A stretch of 64,000 bases of DNA from Rhynchosporium graminicola (lineage: Eukaryota; Ascomycota; Leotiomycetes; Helotiales; Ploettnerulaceae). Position numbers and translations under genes: made by a program. Position 1 is the stretch's first letter. Each line of letters begins with the position of its first letter. The stretch spans positions 1 to 64,000 of the forward strand of contig FJUW01000068.1 in assembly GCA_900074885.1 (NCBI GenBank), written 5' to 3'. The notes beneath the pieces are model-generated. The model was not told where the DNA came from. It did not search any database and saw only the letters and a list, made by a program, of their open reading frames with translations. Below are positions 1 to 10,883 of this stretch, piece by piece.

Positions 1-930
1 AGGATCTATATTATAGATCTAGAATTTCTTAAGAAAGTGTAATAATAATATCTATATTATGGGTTCTAGAATTCTGTGAGGGGGTATAATAATAGGATCT
101 GTATTATAGATCTAGAATTTCTTAAGAAAGTGTAATAATAATATCTATATAATAGGTTCAAGAATTCTATAAGGGGGTATAATAACAGGATCTATATAAT
201 AGATCTAGAATTTCTTAAGAAAGTATAATAATAATATCTATATTATAAGTTCCAGAATTTTATAAGGGAGTGTAATAACAGGATCTGTATTATAGATACT
301 ATAATTTCTTAAGAGAGTGTAATAATAATATCTATATCATAAGTTCCAGAATTTTATAAGGGGTATAATAACAGGATCTATATTATGGATCTAGAATTTC
401 TTAAGAAAGTGTAATAATAATATCTATATCATAGGTTCCAGAAGTTTATAAGGGGGTATAATAATAGGATCTGTATTATAGATCTAGAATTTCTTAAGAA
501 AGTATAATAATAATATCTATATTATAAGTTCTAGAATTTTATAAGGGGGTATAATACTAGGATCTGTGTTATAGATACTATGATTTCTTAAGAAAGTGTA
601 ATAATAATATCTATATTATAGGTTCCAGAATTTTATAAGAGGGTGTAATAACAGGATCTATGTTATAGATCTAGAATTTCTTAAGAGAGTATAATAATAA
701 TATCTATATTATAAGTTCCAGAATTTTATGAGGGGGTATAATAACAGGATCTATATTATAGATCTAGAATTTCTTAAAAAAGTGTAATAATAATATCTAT
801 ATCATAAGTTCCAGAATTTCGTGAGATAGTATAATAACAGGATTCATATTATAGATTCTAGGATTTTTCGAGAGAGTGTAATAACAGGAATCATATCATA
901 GATTATTAAGTATATTAAAACTAGTATAAT
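1..930. repeat. 93-bp tandem repeat (minisatellite), about 10 copies
   Basis: Units begin AGGATCT at 1, 94, 187, 280, 373, 466, 559, 653, 746 and 839, a period of 93 bp (one step of 94). Each unit is itself a dimer of two related halves of 46-47 bp: one reads TAGATCTAGAATTTCTTAAG and the other AGGTTCCAGAATTTTATAAG at the matching place, each ending in a GTRTAATAA box. The last copy, from about 839, is the most diverged. The array probably continues left of the window. It is non-coding; minisatellites of this sort are common in fungal subtelomeres and centromere-proximal DNA. Confidence 0.95.
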
Positions 931-1043
931 AGTACTTCTTATTAATAAATTCTGATTTTTTTTTTATAATATAGAAAAATAAGTACTAAAGAGTAATATA
1001 GGAACTTTTTTTTTTTTTTTTTCCTTATAACCTTAATATGTTT
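931..1043. other. AT-rich spacer with T tracts
   Basis: Low-complexity sequence with T runs at about 956-964 and 1007-1022. No ORF or other structure is seen. Confidence 0.7.
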
Positions 1044-1056
1044 CTAACCCTAACCC
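1044..1056. repeat. Interstitial telomere-like repeat
   Basis: The sequence CTAACCCTAACCC holds two units of CCCTAA, the C-strand of the telomere repeat TTAGGG used by most filamentous ascomycetes. Two units can occur by chance. Position next to a minisatellite and a telomere-linked helicase makes a subtelomeric remnant plausible. Confidence 0.4.
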
Positions 1057-1078
1057 GTTTTTCTACCTAAGATTACCT

Positions 1079-1600
1079 GGCGCTACGCGGCAGTAGCGGT
1101 TATCTCTTCTAACTGACTGGGCGCTGCGCGGCCCCGGGCCTGCTTCTATTATAAATTATATAATAATACCTACCGCTGCTACGACGGGAAATCTAACTAA
1201 CCCTCTCTTATATTTCTAACTAGGCGCTACGCGACCCGGGGTATCTTTAAGTTGCCGCTACGCGGCAGTAGCGGTTATCTTTTATATTAGAAATAATATT
1301 TTCCCTTTATAAATATTATATTTAGTACTACGCGGCCCGGGGCCTTTTTCGATTGTAAATCATATAATAATACCTGCTACTGCTATAACTTGAAATTATC
1401 TACTACTCTTTTCGATCTAGGCTTAGCCGCGGCGCCGCAGTTGCAGTTATCTTTGATATTATAAATAATATCATACTCCTTATAAATCCCTTACTTAATA
1501 CTACGCGGCAATAGCAGTTATCTTTTTTATTATAAATAATACTACTTCCCTTAAATTATCTTACCTAGCGCTGCGCGGCAATAGCAGTTATCTGTAGAAA
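1079..1600. repeat. Degenerate tandem field of GC-rich motifs in AT-rich DNA
   Basis: Two GC-rich motifs recur in AT-rich sequence. One is CTACGCGGCAGTAGCGGTTAT or a close variant (about 1081, 1257, 1432, 1501 and 1569). The other is GCGCGGCCCCGGG-like (about 1121, 1226 and 1329). Between them, ATATAATAATACCT followed by a CTGCT box occurs about 208 bp apart (near 1158 and 1366), so the field looks like two to four decayed copies of a roughly 200-bp unit. No coding potential was seen. Confidence 0.75.
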
Positions 1601-2271
1601 CTTTTATTATAGCTAATGCAACTAGAACTATAGTATATAACCCTGAATTCCAAATATCCTAACTGATTAAAAGTTATAATAGATAAATATCCTTAATAGT
1701 TAGTTATTATAATAAATAATTTTATATTTTAATCTTATTCTAAAATATTTAAATATGTTAATATCTTAATAATTTAATAACTAATACTAATAAGATCTCT
1801 TAAAGTTAATAGTTATTTTATTATCCTTAACTTATATATTTAAAAAGCCTTCTTTATTGTTCTTCTTATCTTCTAAATAGTTACCTAGTACTATATATAG
1901 ATATTCTAAGTAGTAATCTATTTTAATATAATAATATTCCTTTTTAATTATAAACTTTATTCTATATTTATTTTATAATTAATAGTTATTCTTTATTATA
2001 AATAATAATAATCTTTTTTTAATCTTTTTATCTAAGCTTTTCATATATATTATTCTAAGTAGTTATTTTATATTATATATAATAATCTTCTTATAAAAAT
2101 ATTCTTCCTTTATTAATATTACTATTATATTATCTTATGAAAGTTTACTAAAGTTAATAAATAAAAGTATAAATACTACTCTTGAATTATATAATTTCGA
2201 TAAGCAGTTTTCTTTTAGCTTTAAGTTTAATCTAAATAGTAATAGTAGTAGTAGTCTAAGATTAAACTCTA
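1601..2271. other. Very AT-rich non-coding stretch
   Basis: Mostly A and T, with no ORF of note and no RNA gene recognised. Confidence 0.7.
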
Positions 2272-2370
2272 ATATATATATTAATTAACCCTCGCCTTAG
2301 ACCCGACTCTTCCTCTTTATATATATTAATTAACCCTCGCCTTAGACCCGACTCTTCCTCTTTATATATA
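2272..2370. repeat. 45-bp direct duplication
   Basis: A segment with TTAATTAACCCTCGCC and GACCCGACTCTTCCTC is present twice, 45 bp apart (anchors at 2281 and 2326), with practically no differences. It lies just beyond the 3' end of the decayed helicase gene. Confidence 0.85.
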
Positions 2371-2437
2371 TCCGCCTAGCTTCTCTCTAGACCCGGACCC
2401 AGTTAACCTCACGTCGCCTAAATACCCCCTCGCCCTC

Positions 2438-5400
2438 TTAGCTTATCTACTGCTACTGCTGCTCCTTCGGCCCCCCGAACCCAACTTTCTAATATATCTA
2501 GTATAGATAACTCGCCTGCTCGAGTATAAATAACCCGGGGAATAGTAGATACAGGTATTAGTACAGCCTCTAGTCCTCGATAGCAGTACAGATCGCCTAG
2601 CTAAGCCTATACCGGAAGTACTAATAGCGGGGAGCGAGTACGAGACGGGACCGCTACTACTAGTAAGCGTCCAGACTCGCACCCTCCTTAGGAGCGTATA
2701 AGCAGTCGGCGTAGCAGTAGCTATATTTCTCTCCCCGGGACCGTATTAGTTTATAGTAGATATAGTACGCGTAGAGTCGCTAGTAGAACTGCTCGAGCTG
2801 CTTATCTTGCTAGACCTCGAGTCGGAGTACGGCATAGATCGCCTCGGACCGGCCTATCGCGGGACTACTACTACTACTGCTACTATAGACCTCGACCTCG
2901 ACCGACGAAGACGCCTAGCAGCGGTTATATTAAATACTCTACGTAGTAAGATAGCTACTACTAGTATCCTAGCTATCGAGATATCGAGTAAGTACTACCC
3001 GCTGATAACCTTCGCTCTCGAGATACTCGGTCAGCGCGGCTTCGTCCTGGGCTTCAACTGAGTACGTATTAATAAGCTCGTGCTAGGGCGTTAGAAATTT
3101 CCGACTGCTACTGCGATTACTACTGCTCGGGAGAATCATAATCGAGCTACTTGTCTCTCTTACCCGCCCTCCTTACCCGGCTTATTATATAAAGCTAGTG
3201 AGCCCGTATAGCCGACCGAGATGGACGATATAAGCGACCTAGGGGATATCGATACCTGTTCCCAGTGCCCCCGTGGCTACGATCTAGCTACTATAGCTAC
3301 TGCTATAGGCCCATGTTTAAAGCAGCTCTCCTTTATTAGTCGCTTTAGCTATATAGAACAAGCACTCTATCTCCTTCGTAACCCTTTCCCCTTCCGTATA
3401 GCTTCGAACATAGATAATCCCACGGCTATCTAGTAGTAGTAGTAGTCCACGAATAAGTAGCGCGGTAGTCTTCTATATTCCCTAGCAGTAGCAGTCGACG
3501 ACTTGAAACTAGATCCCCGAACGGACTATAAGCTATCAGTATAGAGATATATTCTTAAGTAGTAGATTCGCACGGAGTACGGGCTCGAGCTTGACGAGTA
3601 GCGTAGTAGTAAGACATGTAAATAAATAGTCGAGATACTATAACTGCTATAGCTCCTGTAGCTTCGCCCGATACGACGTATTAGTAATAGCCACATAACA
3701 CTCGTCGAAAAAGACGTAGGCTAGCTACTAGTTCTACTCGAGCCCTTTAGTAAAGTGCAGAAAGTCGTCCTCGGAAGCGCGATCAGCGCTCATAATCAGT
3801 AGCTATAGTAATACTTTCTACTGCTACTATCGCTACTACTACTACTCCTTATAGATTAACTGATACTCACGTGCTCATATAATTAAATTATCCACGAGCG
3901 TAGTAAACAGGATAATAATAATTACTATTTAATAAGAAACTATAGTAGTAACAGAAAAGAATAAAAGACTCTTACTACTACTAGTCCTGAGTATAATAAT
4001 CTAAGATAGTATAATAGTAGTAGTATATATAAGCTCGAGTGCTTTAGCTTAACCCTTAGACCGGGGCTACGCGTTAAGTCCTACGATCTTTTGCAGCCCT
4101 TAGATAGCAAGACTTCCTTCGAGTTTCAGCCGCTTCGCGGGTAACTGAATCGAGCTAGCGAGACGCTTCAATTTATCGCCTATAGCTACTACTACTACTG
4201 CGGACGCTTTCGGGGACTCGAGATCCAAAAACTAGTACTATACTTATAACGCCTTACTATACGCGGTAATCAGATCAGGCCCGAGTCGATTGAAAAACCC
4301 GGTATCGATAGTATAATATAATACTATAGCTTACTTCCCGTAACTAGCTTACTAGACTAAGCTCTACTTTGCGCGGCTCGGTACCCCTTCCCTATTACTC
4401 TCCTCCTCGAGCGCCTTATCCTAGTCCTAGTTCCAGATCCTACTCTCCCGCCGGAGATACTAGTCGCTAATAGCAATAGTAACCTACCGCTAGCTAGCTA
4501 TAGTTAAGCGCACTCCGAGATGCTTTATCGTTACTACTACTACTCCCCGTATAAGCTACTCCTTAATCTATAGCCCTTACTTATTAGTAAATAAAAACAC
4601 GTCCCTAGGATTAAGCTTATCCCCCTCGGGCGGCTCACTTAAGACGCGTGCGAATAGCAGTACGTAAACTAAGTACTAGATAATAACTTAGCTAAGTTAG
4701 TTAGGGTAGTAGTAGTAAACGTACTATACCTTTCCTTAGCGCTTAAGTGATTTATTATACGTAGTTACTACTACTACTTACCTATTAATTACAAATAGAT
4801 TCCGGTTCGACGAGACGCTATTCTCGAATTTAATCGAGCTAAGCTCGGGGCTCCGCGCTAGCTATCTATCGGAAAAGTATATAGTAACTATTAGCTTAAG
4901 TAAGAACTAACTCTCCCGGGCTAGATACGCCCGATACCGCTGATCAAGCTATCATCGCCCACGACTACTACTACTACTACTATCCTCGACTAACTGCCAC
5001 TAACCTTAGTCGAGCAGTATTCGCTCGTATAAGAACTAGTAGCTCTTCTTCTATAGGTAATTATCCGGGTAGTCCAGAAAGCTATACCCCCGCGGCCGAA
5101 ACTACTATATAGACCCTATACTATCGATAAGCTATAGTAGTAGTACGAGTAGTATATATTAATGGAAGGGTAGCTCGTAAAGTAGCCCCTCTAGCTTAAC
5201 TATTAGCTTATAGCATATCGTCCTGACCTTTACTATAGCTACTCCCTTACTAGTATAGAAGACCGTCTGCTTCTCTAGGGCCTAGTAGATATTCGACTCA
5301 GCGGGCGTAACCCGGGTAATCGACTAGCTATATACGAGCTGCGATAAAATCGTCGAGGCGACTAAGTACGTGCCTTCGCAGAGAAACTTCCGGCGGAAGT

Positions 5401-6700
5401 AGTCGACGCGCGCTACTATAGCTCCCGCCACGACTCCCGTCTCTTTCCGGCTCTTTAGACCTAGCTCGGGCTAGCCCTACTCGGAAAGAGCGACCTCGAG
5501 CATGAGCAGCCGGATTATCCAGAGTATCTGGGCTAAGATAGGAGTATACTCGATAGTAGTAGTAAAGCGTTTAACTTAGGAGTTTATACTACGGACCGCG
5601 AGATAGTATATTACTAGCGACTCGTACTAGATCAACTAGTATATATCCTAAGCGAGTAGCGCGATAATTAATCCTATAAGTACTATATTCAGCAGCTAGT
5701 CCTCTATTAGTAGCTAGTCGTCAGCTACTACTACTACTATAAGCTATTAGAAGTACTCGCGGATATTCTTAATCGCTAGCTACTACTTGTCGGAGAAGAC
5801 GACTCCTATCTAAGACGGATCCTCAGGGCCCTCGGGGGCAATACGTATAATATAGTATAATAGTCGTTAAAAAGTTTAGCTATATTACTAGAGTAATTTC
5901 TTTTCGAGCAGCTCGAATAGGACCTGCTTTACTACTCCTATTATTAGCGATACCTACTACTTTAGAATATCCTTATACCCCCCGATAGCCTTAAGTGTAG
6001 CTAGTGCGCGCTATAAGACTCGGTCCTAGTATAGTATTAGTCAGGCTAGATCGGGCTCGGTAGTAGTAGTAGTAATAGTAAATGCCGTAGTAGCTACTAG
6101 ATCGTATTATAACCTAGCGAGCACCTCGTCCTACTGTATATTTCGCTACTATAGGTCCCTTTCGGTAGGCCCGATCTCTCTCCCGAGCCGGGCCTACCGC
6201 TCTTCTCGTTTCTGGATTCGCGCTGCGATTTAGGCTATAATAGCTATATCGCGGCTACTGCTACTACTATTATTATCGTCACGTGATAAGCGCGTTACGT
6301 CCACGTCGACTACCTAATATCGTGCCCTTTTCGCTACGAACTACGTCTGCAACTAGACCGGGCGAAATAATTACGCATCTAGCAGTCGCTTCTTCTTATG
6401 CTCGATATTATAATACTTCCGTATATTACTACAGTTAGTAGTTTTATACGTACAGTCCGGACACTAGAAGCTATAGATAATAGGAAGCACTAGCTGCAGC
6501 AGCGAATAGTCAGGTAGTAATAGCACGCTGCGAAAATCATACGGCTATTACTATTGCTCTAGATACTCGACTAGCACCTTACGATCTCTCACTTGGACTA
6601 TATATACCCGCGATAAGTGATTATAGATGTTTTCTAGGTTGATCGCTTACTAGTATTCTGCGGCGTAGTAAATGATAATACGAAACTCGGTATTCAACAT
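2438..6700 (-). pseudogene. Telomere-linked RecQ-type helicase, RIP-degraded
   Basis: On the minus strand one frame can be followed for about 1,420 codons, broken almost only by TAG/TAA. It starts at an ATG at 6700-6698. The N-terminal third resembles the fungal domain with a C2H2-like finger seen in subtelomeric helicases (Cys pair CPDC at about 6440-6462). Helicase motifs follow in order: motif I as TSSSKSLLFF (about 3961-3990, Gly residues lost from GSGKS), motif II as DECY (3697-3708, from DECH), motif V with GALGTGIDIP (about 3233-3262) and motif VI with AG-GGR (about 3160-3195). A Cys-containing C-terminal tail runs to about 2438. Poly-Gln tracts now read as TAG runs. Helicases of this kind normally sit next to chromosome ends in fungi. 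No function remains. The assignment rests on motif order; exact ends are approximate. Confidence 0.85.
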
Positions 6701-6784
6701 TAACTACTACTATATAGCTCCGGGCAGTAGTAGTAGCAATAGATCAGATAGAGATACTATCGTACTCGTCATTTTTAGAGAAGA

Positions 6785-8146
6785 TAGAGAGCAGACGACA
6801 GGAGATCGGTCCTCCCTGGTTATTAGACACGTCCAGAAACCGAGATGGGATACACGGGCCTACCACTGCCACGTCCCGTAAGCGAGCCTCACCTAAACGT
6901 CCCGGTTAGTCGACAAACCGGCAAAAGATAGAGTTAGAATGGATTAGTGCGATTATAATAGTATGGAGTACAGAATACTGAATGTGGGCTTTAGTGATAC
7001 TTCGTACTCCCTTCCCTTCTGTTCCTCCGTCCTTCCTTCGGACACTTGTTTCTTGTTATCCTTTGTTTCGAAAGGCTACTCAATCTTGGAAACTCTAGGA
7101 GGAAGTGAGATGTGACCGTAGACATCTAAGGGGAGATGGATGCTCGTAGCGCAGTTTATATCTCCTTTACATTCCTATATCCACGAGCACATGTCCATAT
7201 TGATATCTCGATATCCTCTCTTTCAGTGTCTCAATCTCATTATTCCATAGTATATTTACTCATCTTGTAATATGCCATTTGTTATCAAGAAAGAGCATAT
7301 TCACGAGATATTACTACTAGCAAGCTGGGAAGATACCATTTTCAGGAACTTACCACTCAAACATCAGATCCATTAAGCTCCTCATAAGAGATCTAGCGTT
7401 CATTCAAACCCCCACGACTCGAAAACAATTCCCCCGTTTCTGTCGTATCGCACCGGATCCTATAAGCGCACTTGGAACCGATAACGTACATGAGGGGCCA
7501 ACAAAGTGCTAAAAGCTGGTTGAAAGACACTTTATAAACAAAAATACTTACGGTACGTATTCGTGCTGTTGCATCTTTTCTAATTCAGATTTGCGCGTGA
7601 TTTTTTAAGTGCTTGACGAAGGGGATATCCGCATCCGCGACTCGGAAGGTGGGACAGAGGTGGAAGCTCAGGATGCGAGACTTTTGGAGGAATGGGAGGT
7701 ATGGAGAAGGGAACTGTCAGGCAGGCAAGAAAACGCAAATCGCCATGCGAACGTAGATAGCGTTAGATTTCAACGAGCTAATCTTTAGGAAAGAGGATGA
7801 ACGAGTGTTGAAATGTTCTGTCAGGGCGTGACTTCATTGTCATGCTTGTTACATCACTAATTCCGGTTTACTCTTCATACTGCGCACTGGCGGTCCTCTT
7901 CTATCCTCCTCGCTTATCCTCCTAGCCCTCTGTCATAAATTCTCCCTTTATACTTTCCGACCTTCCTGCATTCCGGGATCCTTGTCTCTATGCACAGTAG
8001 CAGTCACAGAATCCGTTCCTGTGTTAACTGTTAGTATCACCTTACCGGTTAAGATATCGGATCCACGACATACCCTGCACCTACGCCCTCTGCTTTTGAT
8101 CCCAAGCCGCACTAGATAATGTTAGACTTATATAGCTTTTGGATAA
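6785..8146. other. RIP-free intergenic DNA, no gene recognised
   Basis: CA and TG dinucleotides return abruptly near 6780 and base composition becomes ordinary. No ORF longer than about 70 codons with a convincing product was found, and no tRNA or rRNA was recognised. It may contain the ancestral promoter of the helicase and unique subtelomeric sequence. Confidence 0.6.
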
Positions 8147-8347
8147 TCAGAAAGGAACTCGAACATGAGGATGAGTACTGCACCAGCCATCCGTGCACCA
8201 TTGAGCATCGCTTCCCGCGCAGTTGTTCCAACCACCTATGCGAGCAGGGTATTCGCACTTGAAATGGACCGATGGTGGAGGCGACGGAGTGCCTCCGATT
8301 GAGAGAGTAAATAGACTGGCGAAGGGCAGTATTTGAAGAAGATACAT
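8147..8347 (-). CDS. Candidate small secreted protein (66 aa), weak
   Basis: An ATG-to-TGA frame of 66 codons without interruption. The first 20 or so residues are hydrophobic (MYLLQILPFASLFTLSIGG), like a secretion signal, followed by a Pro/Ser stretch and a mature part with four cysteines (at KCEY, NNCAG, QWCTD and GWCST) and several tryptophans. Small cysteine-containing secreted proteins near transposon-rich DNA are typical of fungal effectors, but that is inference. No promoter or intron is evident and an overlapping 64-codon frame exists on the same strand. It could be a chance ORF or one exon of a larger gene. Confidence 0.25.
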   Translation of the reverse strand: MYLLQILPFASLFTLSIGGTPSPPPSVHFKCEYPARIGGWNNCAGSDAQWCTDGWCSTHPHVRVPF

Positions 8348-8524
8348 CGTGTAGAGAGATTGCGAATCAAAGGTATCGTTTGGGTGGAATCGGCCTGAGT
8401 ATTAGCGCGCTCAATGGCGGCGGGAGTCAAGAATTTATAGGCGAAGTTCTAGATAGTATAAAGTATGTATAGGGATTATCCTGCTACTCCGAAAAATTCT
8501 GTCAGGATCTTCCAGATAGTCTAT

Positions 8525-8554
8525 ATATACTTCGAAGTAAATTTCGAAGTATAT
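8525..8554. repeat. Perfect 12-bp inverted repeat with 6-nt loop
   Basis: ATATACTTCGAA, loop GTAAAT, then TTCGAAGTATAT. It lies 9 bp outside the left arm of the long inverted-repeat element. Confidence 0.85.
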
Positions 8555-8563
8555 GAAGCTGAC

Positions 8564-9034
8564 TGTTGGATTTGTAATCAGTACCTTGGTCAGTTTTGCC
8601 TGCATTAGCATACATACCCTGTACCTTGTCAGTACATGGTCTTAGTACCTGGTTCAGTACCTTGCCCATGTACCTTGTTGTACCTGGCACCTACACCCTG
8701 TACCTTGTCAACAGCCTGTACCCTGCATACTCTATTAGAGTTACCATGAAGGTTCTCGATAGAGTTCTACTACTCTCTAGTATGCATATCGTACTTCTAG
8801 AGGTTTCTACTGACGTACTACTGACGTAGTATGATTCTACGGTATACGTGTCTTCTTCTATAGAGTTCTGTATTACGTAGTATAGAATATTCTAGAGAGC
8901 TCACATAGCTATATAAGTAGCTAGAATCTCTCCTGTAGTTAGCTCTTTTCAAGTAAGCAAAAGCAAGTCAAAGCGATCACGTATCATTCTGTTATTCTAA
9001 CCTTTGGCCAATTTCCACCTTCAATTTTCACACT
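8564..9034 (+). repeat. Left arm of inverted-repeat element
   Basis: Contains at least five GTACCTTG-like submotifs between about 8580 and 8730, then the pairing segment with ATTCTAGAGAGCTCA. It pairs with 9544-10018. Confidence 0.8.
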
Positions 9035-9543
9035 GACCTACAGGGTTAAGCAAGCAAAAAGTCGGCCAAATTAATAGGCCACGATTCTCACTGATCACCT
9101 TCCAATTATCGATCATATTAAATCGTTATATCAAGTTTGCTACTAAACTAAATAAGCAACTTTAAGGCGTTGGACCGCCTTTAGCTAATGTAATTTAAGC
9201 TTGGTGTGCCAAATCTGTTCGAATGCCCCTAGCCAAAGATTGATAGCCAATACTCTCCCTGTGAACTCAGCAAGTTCCGAGCTTTTCGCAGATGAACCGG
9301 CATTTAGGTCCGTAATTACAAGCCTTCAAGTCATTGCGATGGTTTAAATTGGTTGGAGGCAGCGTTGTTGTCATGATCCGGATTAGAGTGGGATTACGGT
9401 AGGGTTTTTAGTTACCTTCACAAGAAACTGGAGTCGAGCTCGTGGTATTCTGCGGAGACCAAGTGTGTACGGGCAATGTAACGATTTCGTGTATTTAGCA
9501 GTCAAGTTCATCGTATAAAATTCATGATTGATTGAGGTTAATG
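9035..9543. other. Loop of the inverted-repeat element, no gene recognised
   Basis: RIP-free unique-looking sequence. A 63-codon minus-strand frame at 9383-9574 has no recognisable features and runs into the arm, so it is not called. Confidence 0.6.
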
Positions 9544-10018
9544 CATGTGAAAACTGAAGGTGGAAATCGACCAAAGGTCAGAATAATACGTGATTAAAGA
9601 TGGAGTTGTCAAGGGGTAGGAAAGAGGTGCCTGTGACAGAGATTCTAGCTACTTATAGAGCTATATGAGCTCTCTAGAATATTCTATACTGCGCTGTATA
9701 AAAGTACGTTGAACAGGACACGTAGTATACAAGTCCATGAAAGAGGATACGTACACTATAAAATCGTACTACTTAAGAAGAAACCTCTAGAAGTACGATA
9801 TAGGTACTAGAGTGTAATAGAACTCTATCGAGTACCTTCATAGTATCTCTAATGGAGTATGCAAGGTACAGGCTTTTGATAAGGTACAGGGTGTAGGTAC
9901 CATGTACAGCAAGGTACATGCACAAGGTACTGAACCAGGTACAGATACTATGTACTGATAAGGTATAGAGGTACTGATGCAGGTAAAACTGACCAAGGTA
10001 CTGGTCACACATCCAACA
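9544..10018 (-). repeat. Right arm of inverted-repeat element
   Basis: Reverse complement of the left arm, with scattered substitutions, many of them transitions. The outer end reads ATCCAACA. Confidence 0.8.
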
Positions 10019-10607
10019 ATGCAGGTGCATAGAGCATGAATTAGTCTTCTCAAAAGCCAAATCGCATAGTGCTCTAAGGATTAAAGTATGTACGGATCTA
10101 AATCTACCTTTCGTACAGGCCGTACGAAGTCCAAGATATTGGGTCAGGGGACCCTGCTGTGCTCTGAAAGTCAGGTGAGGCTTAGTAGCCAATTCTCTTA
10201 CTGTGAGCTCAGGCCTCGCTTACAAGTTTTTTCTAGAGGAATATCAACTATTATCCCAGCTCGGATATACAACCGCTTTCAATAGCAACTTAATAATAAG
10301 CCTAATCATTTATAGCTTACAAGTTGCGTCGGCTCAAGCCAAGCTGTAATAGTGTCGACTAGGTGCTGGTTTATTTTATTCAGATCTATCTTGTATCAAG
10401 GAACACTTTTTGGCTTGCTAGGATCGAAAGGACGGTGGTTGTGGAGACTATTGCATATATGGAGTACGGAACAATACCTCTAGCGGTTTGATCTTCTCGT
10501 CTTTTCTCTTTCTTCTACCCTTCTACTGTTCTTCTCTAGGGGCATTTCTGTTACTTGATATTTTGGAAGGAACTCTATCCTGATTTCTCGAGAGATCGAA
10601 AGAGACC
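10019..10607. other. RIP-free flank of element A, no gene recognised
   Basis: Ordinary composition with CA/TG present. Around 10175-10220 an AGCCAATTCTCT...CTGTGAGCTCAG stretch resembles the loop of the inverted-repeat element near 9230-9280. ORFs here are short and unconvincing. Confidence 0.55.
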
Positions 10608-10612
10608 GAAAT
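10608..10612. repeat. Target-site duplication GAAAT (left, element A)
   Basis: GAAAT directly precedes the left LTR and is found again at 17060-17064 directly after the right LTR. Confidence 0.9.
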
Positions 10613-10847
10613 TGTGACGCTTGCTCTAGAAAGGTCTCAAAACTACCTGAGTAATAAGACCTCATATTACTATGAATATAAAGTAGTAAGAATCACTTGA
10701 GAATCTATAACTAAGGAGTAAAGAAGTAGAGAGAGAATAGAAGTATATACATGAAAAGGGGCCCCTAAACTCTACTCGTGTAATCTCGCTTAGAAGTAAG
10801 TGTTTCTACAAATAGAGAGAGACCTCAAAACCTAACTAGTAGTTATA
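10613..10847 (-). repeat. Element A LTR (3' LTR in element orientation)
   Basis: 235 bp, starting TGTGACGC (intact outer end) and ending ...AGTAGTTATA, where the other copy has AGTCGTCACA. The inner end is therefore RIP-mutated. Confidence 0.93.
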
Positions 10848-10883
10848 CTACCCCCCCCTCCGAAAAAAGCTCGCCCTCGAGCG

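Larger units (their letters stand above)
8564..10018. mobile_element. Fold-back element with about 470-bp terminal inverted repeats
   Basis: The left arm (8564-9034) and right arm (9544-10018) are inverted copies, judged by eye to be about 80-85% identical. They begin TGTTGGAT and end ATCCAACA and enclose about 509 bp. The arms contain runs of a GTACCTTG/GTACCTGG submotif, followed by an AT-rich half. No transposase is present inside, so if mobile it would be non-autonomous (MITE or fold-back type). No clear target-site duplication was found. The arms retain CA/TG, so they have escaped RIP. Part of the loop (about 9230-9280) resembles sequence to the right (about 10175-10220), suggesting a further old duplication. 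Confidence 0.7.

Noticed and set aside
1..930. CRISPR-like array
   Set aside because: The spacing is regular but whole units are conserved, without unique spacers, and the DNA is fungal.
2807..3061. 84-codon plus-strand frame (and similar ones at 3221-3433 and 6672-6881, and 2443-2682 minus)
   Set aside because: They lie within or beside the decayed helicase and use other frames than the one with helicase motifs. They are open only by chance in a region where RIP removed codons.
2900..6300. Many (ACT)n/(TAG)n runs, at first taken for microsatellites
   Set aside because: Most are codon runs for Gln, Ser or Val of the former helicase, with CAG turned to TAG by RIP, not independent microsatellites.
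8502..8829. 62- and 77-codon frames, plus frames of 139 and 71 codons at 9773-10192 minus
   Set aside because: They translate the GTACCTTG repeats of the inverted-repeat arms on either strand. Tyr/Leu/Thr-rich repeat peptides, with no start context or domain.
10480..10665. 61-codon minus-strand frame across the left border of element A
   Set aside because: It spans the junction between the target DNA and the LTR, so it cannot be an ancestral gene.
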